This document shows positions 6,128 to 8,685 of a stretch of DNA of 8,685 nucleotides, piece by piece. The notes beneath the pieces were generated by a model. That model was not told the DNA's origin. It did no database searches and was given only the letters and a program-made list of their open reading frames with translations. A program made the position numbers and the translations under genes. The stretch lies in contig JAGARL010000128.1 in the NCBI GenBank assembly GCA_017622255.1, positions 1 through 8,685 on the forward strand, in the 5' to 3' direction. How positions within the stretch are numbered: position 1 is the stretch's first letter; every line of letters starts with the position of its first letter. Source of the stretch: Methanocorpusculum sp. (GTDB lineage Archaea > Halobacteriota > Methanomicrobia > Methanomicrobiales > Methanocorpusculaceae).

Positions 6128-6387
6128 TTACTAAAAAATCCCGCAGAATTCGTAACTTACCATCGAATTACCGCAACTTTATCCGTCACCCCAAAGCGTA
6201 CGGCATCCGCTAATCCCAAGAGCCTGCGCAGACTCGCTGCCGGAAAGTATTCTTTCCCGAAGATAAACCGGGTTCGTTTCGGAAACTCTGCAAAACATTC
6301 TTCACTGTCCCGCAAAACCGTATGTATGACCTTGCTGTATGCTAACACACAGCACCAAAAATTATTGAACAAATCTGGAAGCAACGT
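6128..6387 (+). promoter_or_regulatory. Post-leader RNA region before ilvB
   Basis: A 260-base untranslated stretch with no gene. The first 90 bases carry the same ordered blocks as the leu post-leader region: CTAAAA (6131), CATCGAATTA (6161), CAAAGCGT (6192) and CGCTA (6208). The remaining 170 bases are unique to this copy and include a six-pair hairpin, GGAAAG (6242-6247) with CTTTCC (6252-6257), overlapping by one base a competing pair, CCGAA (6257-6261) with TTCGG (6278-6282), and a degenerate copy of the promoter box near 6338. No U-tract that would make a clear terminator is present. Confidence 0.5.
6338..6351 (+). repeat. Degenerate third copy of the promoter box, upstream of ilvB
   Basis: TATGCTAACACACA differs by one base from TATGTTAACACACA in the leu promoter box. 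GTATGAC, the left half of the box, lies at 6324-6330, separated from it by seven extra bases. No good TATA box lies at the right distance, so it may be an operator-like site or a remnant of duplication. Confidence 0.4.
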
Positions 6388-8094
6388 ATGAAAACCACCA
6401 ATTGCAAATCGCTAACCGGCGCGGAAATTGTAATCGAGACCCTCATAGAACAGGGAGTAACCGACGTCTTCGGCTACCCCGGAGGCCAGGTCCTAACCAT
6501 CTATGACGCGCTCTACAACGCCGGCGACCGAATCAGACACGTGCTCACCGCACACGAACAGGGAGCGTCGCATGCAGCCGACGGCTACGCCCGGGCAACC
6601 GGAAAAGTCGGGGTTGTAATCGCAACATCCGGGCCCGGTGCAACCAACCTCGTCACCGGAATCGCCACCGCTATGCTCGACTCCATCCCACTGATTGCAG
6701 TTACCGGAAATGTCGCGTCTTCTCAGATTGGAAAGGACAGCTTCCAGGAAATCAACATCACCGGAGTTACCATGCCGATTACGAAACACAACTACTTCGT
6801 ATCAGACGTGGCAGACCTCGCTGACACGATTCGCGAAGCTTTTCAAATTGCCAAGTCTGGAAGACCCGGACCGGTACTCATTGACATTCCAAAAGACGTG
6901 CAGACCGCAGAATGCCTCTTTGAAAGCACAGGAATCATCGAAGAAATCCCGCAGAAGGACGCAGACGATGCGCTCATCGAAAAAGCCGTCAACCTCATAA
7001 ACGCCGCAGAACGCCCCTATATCTACATCGGCGGCGGTGCGGCATCCGCGCTCTCTGCAGAGGACATCAAAGCGCTCGCCGACAAAATCGACGCCTGCAT
7101 CGGATGTACCTTCATGGGACTCACCGCAGGACTTGGCGGATGTTTCCGCTTCCTTGGAATGCAGGGCATGCACGGCACCTACGCCTCCTCCATGGCAAAC
7201 AAAGAAGCGGACCTGGTAATCGGCATCGGCGTGCGCTTCAGCGACCGGGCAACCGGAAACGCCGAAAAGTACGCAAGCCGCGCAAAAGTAATCCACATCG
7301 ACGCAGACTTTGCCGAAATCGGCAAAAACATCCGCGTTGACTGCGGCATCTCCGGAAACATCAAAACAACAGTATCCCGCATCCTCTCCCGGTGTGCTGA
7401 CGCAAAACACCCTGAGTGGACCGCAAAAGTTGCCGCCCTCAAAGAAGAAGGACGCCGCATTCAGGCCGCGGCAGAAGATGCCGCAGGAGATGCCCTGACA
7501 CCAAAGAAAATCTTCGACTGCATCAACACCGCAAAAACCCCGGACACCGTAATCGCAACAGACGTCGGTCAGCACCAGATGTGGACCGCCCAGTACGCCT
7601 CCTTTGAAGCACCGCGCAAATTTGCATCCAGCGGCGGACTCGGCACCATGGGATTCGGCATGGGGGCAGCAATCGGCGCCCATGTCGGCTCGAACTGCCG
7701 CAGTATCCTTGTCACCGGGGACGGCAGCTTCGGCATGAACCTAAACGAACTGGCAACCGCTGTCTCGTACAACATCCCGCTCACCATCGTCCTCATCAAC
7801 AACGGCGTCCTCGGCATGGTTCGCCAGTGGCAGACGCTCTTCTACGGAAAGCGCTACTCACACACCCTGCTCAACCGCAAAACCGACTTCGTCAGACTCG
7901 CCGAAGCATTCGGCGCAAAAGCCTGCCGGGCAGAAACCGCAGAAGAACTCAGCGCCGCCCTGTCTGCGGCACTTTCCGCTGACGGACCGTTCTTAATCGA
8001 CACCGTAATCGACAAAGACGAGTTCGTGCTCCCGATGCTTCCGCCCGGCGACTCAATCGACGACATCATCACCGCAAAGGAGGAAGCCGCATGA
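6388..8094 (+). CDS. ilvB: Acetolactate (acetohydroxyacid) synthase, large catalytic subunit
   Basis: TPP-, FAD- and Mg-dependent enzyme joining two pyruvates to 2-acetolactate (valine and leucine route), or pyruvate and 2-ketobutyrate to 2-aceto-2-hydroxybutyrate (isoleucine route). The 568-residue protein has the usual three domains: N-terminal pyrimidine-binding (about 10-175) with the catalytic glutamate E57 in HEQGASHAADGYARATG, a central FAD-type domain (about 195-335) with GMQGMHGTYASSMA (257-270), and a C-terminal TPP pyrophosphate-binding domain with GDGSFGMNLNELATA (444-458) and the closing NN (471-472). SGPGATNLVTGIATA (81-95) is also typical. It starts 260 bases after the Ile-rich leader stop; the upstream CTGGAAGCAACGT is a weak ribosome binding site. 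Overlap with ilvN shows the holoenzyme is made coordinately. Confidence 0.96.
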   Translation: MKTTNCKSLTGAEIVIETLIEQGVTDVFGYPGGQVLTIYDALYNAGDRIRHVLTAHEQGASHAADGYARATGKVGVVIATSGPGATNLVTGIATAMLDSIPLIAVTGNVASSQIGKDSFQEINITGVTMPITKHNYFVSDVADLADTIREAFQIAKSGRPGPVLIDIPKDVQTAECLFESTGIIEEIPQKDADDALIEKAVNLINAAERPYIYIGGGAASALSAEDIKALADKIDACIGCTFMGLTAGLGGCFRFLGMQGMHGTYASSMANKEADLVIGIGVRFSDRATGNAEKYASRAKVIHIDADFAEIGKNIRVDCGISGNIKTTVSRILSRCADAKHPEWTAKVAALKEEGRRIQAAAEDAAGDALTPKKIFDCINTAKTPDTVIATDVGQHQMWTAQYASFEAPRKFASSGGLGTMGFGMGAAIGAHVGSNCRSILVTGDGSFGMNLNELATAVSYNIPLTIVLINNGVLGMVRQWQTLFYGKRYSHTLLNRKTDFVRLAEAFGAKACRAETAEELSAALSAALSADGPFLIDTVIDKDEFVLPMLPPGDSIDDIITAKEEAA

Positions 8095-8585
8095 CCAGAT
8101 ACGTAATCGCAGCATACGTGGAGAACAAATACGGCGTCTTGGCCCGCGTTACCGGCATGTTCATGCGCAAAGGATTCAACATCGACTCGCTGACCGTGGG
8201 CGAAACCGAAAACCCCGCCTACTCACGTATCACCATCACCCTGGAAGGAGACGACTACGCCCGCGAACAGTTAATCTACCAGCTGCAGAAACTGCACAAC
8301 GTAAAAAACGTCGTCCTCATGGAAAGCGAAGGAGTAGAACGGGAACTGATGCTCATCAAAGTCAGAAACACCCCCGAAATACGGAGCGAAGTACTCTCTG
8401 CCGCAGAAATCTACCGCGGCAAAATCCTGGACTACACCACAGACAACCTCTGCGTCGAGGTAACCGGCGCACCCGCAAAAATCAACGCCTTTGTCGAGGT
8501 CATGAAACCCTTAGGCATCCTTGAGATGTGCAGAACAGGCGTTGTTGCCTTAGAACGCGGAAGAACACTCACCCAAAACGAATAA
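8091..8585 (+). CDS. ilvN: Acetolactate synthase, small regulatory subunit
   Basis: A 164-residue ACT-domain subunit that activates IlvB and confers feedback inhibition by branched-chain amino acids, usually valine. The N-terminal ACT domain (about 4-76) shows [20 protein letters not shown] (11-30) and [11 protein letters not shown], the effector-site region. The C-terminal domain (about 84-160) has ELMLIKVR and the [16 protein letters not shown] block. Length is normal for IlvN/IlvH. ATG 8091 overlaps the ilvB stop (ATGA), with a near-ideal AAAGGAGG at 8076-8083. Confidence 0.95.
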   Translation: MTRYVIAAYVENKYGVLARVTGMFMRKGFNIDSLTVGETENPAYSRITITLEGDDYAREQLIYQLQKLHNVKNVVLMESEGVERELMLIKVRNTPEIRSEVLSAAEIYRGKILDYTTDNLCVEVTGAPAKINAFVEVMKPLGILEMCRTGVVALERGRTLTQNE

Positions 8586-8599
8586 TGGAGACAAAAATT

Positions 8600-8685
8600 A
8601 TGCAGAACATCTACTATCAGCAGGACTGTGATTTAGCAAAGCTCAACGGAAAAACTGTCGCTGTCATCGGCTACGGCTCGCAGGG
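8600..8685 (+). CDS. ilvC: Ketol-acid reductoisomerase (5' part only)
   Basis: The first 28 codons and part of the next are in the window. The product performs the NAD(P)H-dependent isomerisation and reduction of acetolactate or acetohydroxybutyrate to the dihydroxy acid, the step after IlvBN. The start [12 protein letters not shown] and the Rossmann motif [10 protein letters not shown] (the last residue completed by GG at the edge) are diagnostic. The gene begins 14 bases after ilvN, with GGAG at 8587-8590. Cut off by the window end. Confidence 0.9.
   Translation, partial: MQNIYYQQDCDLAKLNGKTVAVIGYGSQ

Noticed and set aside
6157..6384. Minus-strand 75-codon ORF in the ilv spacer
   Set aside because: No ribosome binding site, no recognisable family, and it overlaps conserved post-leader blocks; likely chance.
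6128..6387. Classical intrinsic terminator as part of an ilv attenuator
   Set aside because: Hairpins exist but none is followed by a convincing U-tract, so I do not annotate a terminator; factor-dependent termination or translational control is left open.

Overview
The window looks like a chromosomal segment of a euryarchaeon, probably a methanogen of the Methanomicrobiales / Methanocorpusculum kind. I infer this from archaeal-style promoters (TATA boxes TATTTAT and TATATAT about 25 bases before the expected transcript starts, with no sigma-70 pattern at a sensible spacing), GAGGTGA ribosome binding sites, a short single-domain TrmO protein and moderate GC content. The taxon is inference. 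Every gene lies on the + strand.

Layout. Bases 1-799 hold the end of moaC and a complete trmO-like gene, overlapping at TAATG. Bases 800-1092 hold a strong hairpin followed by T-rich sequence, then a promoter. A 32-codon leader ORF (1093-1191) and a 94-base spacer precede the leucine operon leuA-leuC-leuD-leuB (1286-5772), whose cistrons overlap or nearly touch. A hairpin plus T-run terminator follows leuB. A second promoter (TATA box at 5949), a 39-codon leader ORF (6008-6127) and a 260-base spacer then precede ilvB-ilvN-ilvC (6388 to the window end; ilvC is cut off).

How the genes work together. IlvBN (acetohydroxyacid synthase) and IlvC (ketol-acid reductoisomerase) perform the first two shared steps of isoleucine, valine and leucine synthesis. 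LeuA, LeuCD and LeuB convert the valine precursor 2-ketoisovalerate into 2-ketoisocaproate, the precursor of leucine. No ilvD, ilvA or transaminase gene is in the window.

Main discovery candidate. Each operon is preceded by a short, well-initiated ORF whose last residues are rich in the amino acid the operon makes: four Leu among the last 12 residues before leuACDB, and seven Ile among the last 11 residues before ilvBNC. The two leader units are clearly related to each other. They share the TATA box spacing, a 25-base box (23 of 25 identical), GAGGTGA, a peptide core (SSS..., LSAxSLF) and collinear RNA blocks after the stop codon. They differ in the amino-acid-specific tail. This looks like a duplicated, modular, leader-peptide (attenuation-like) control of branched-chain amino acid synthesis in an archaeon, which to my knowledge has not been described. 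The terminator or antiterminator half of a classical attenuator is not obvious, so the mechanism is open.
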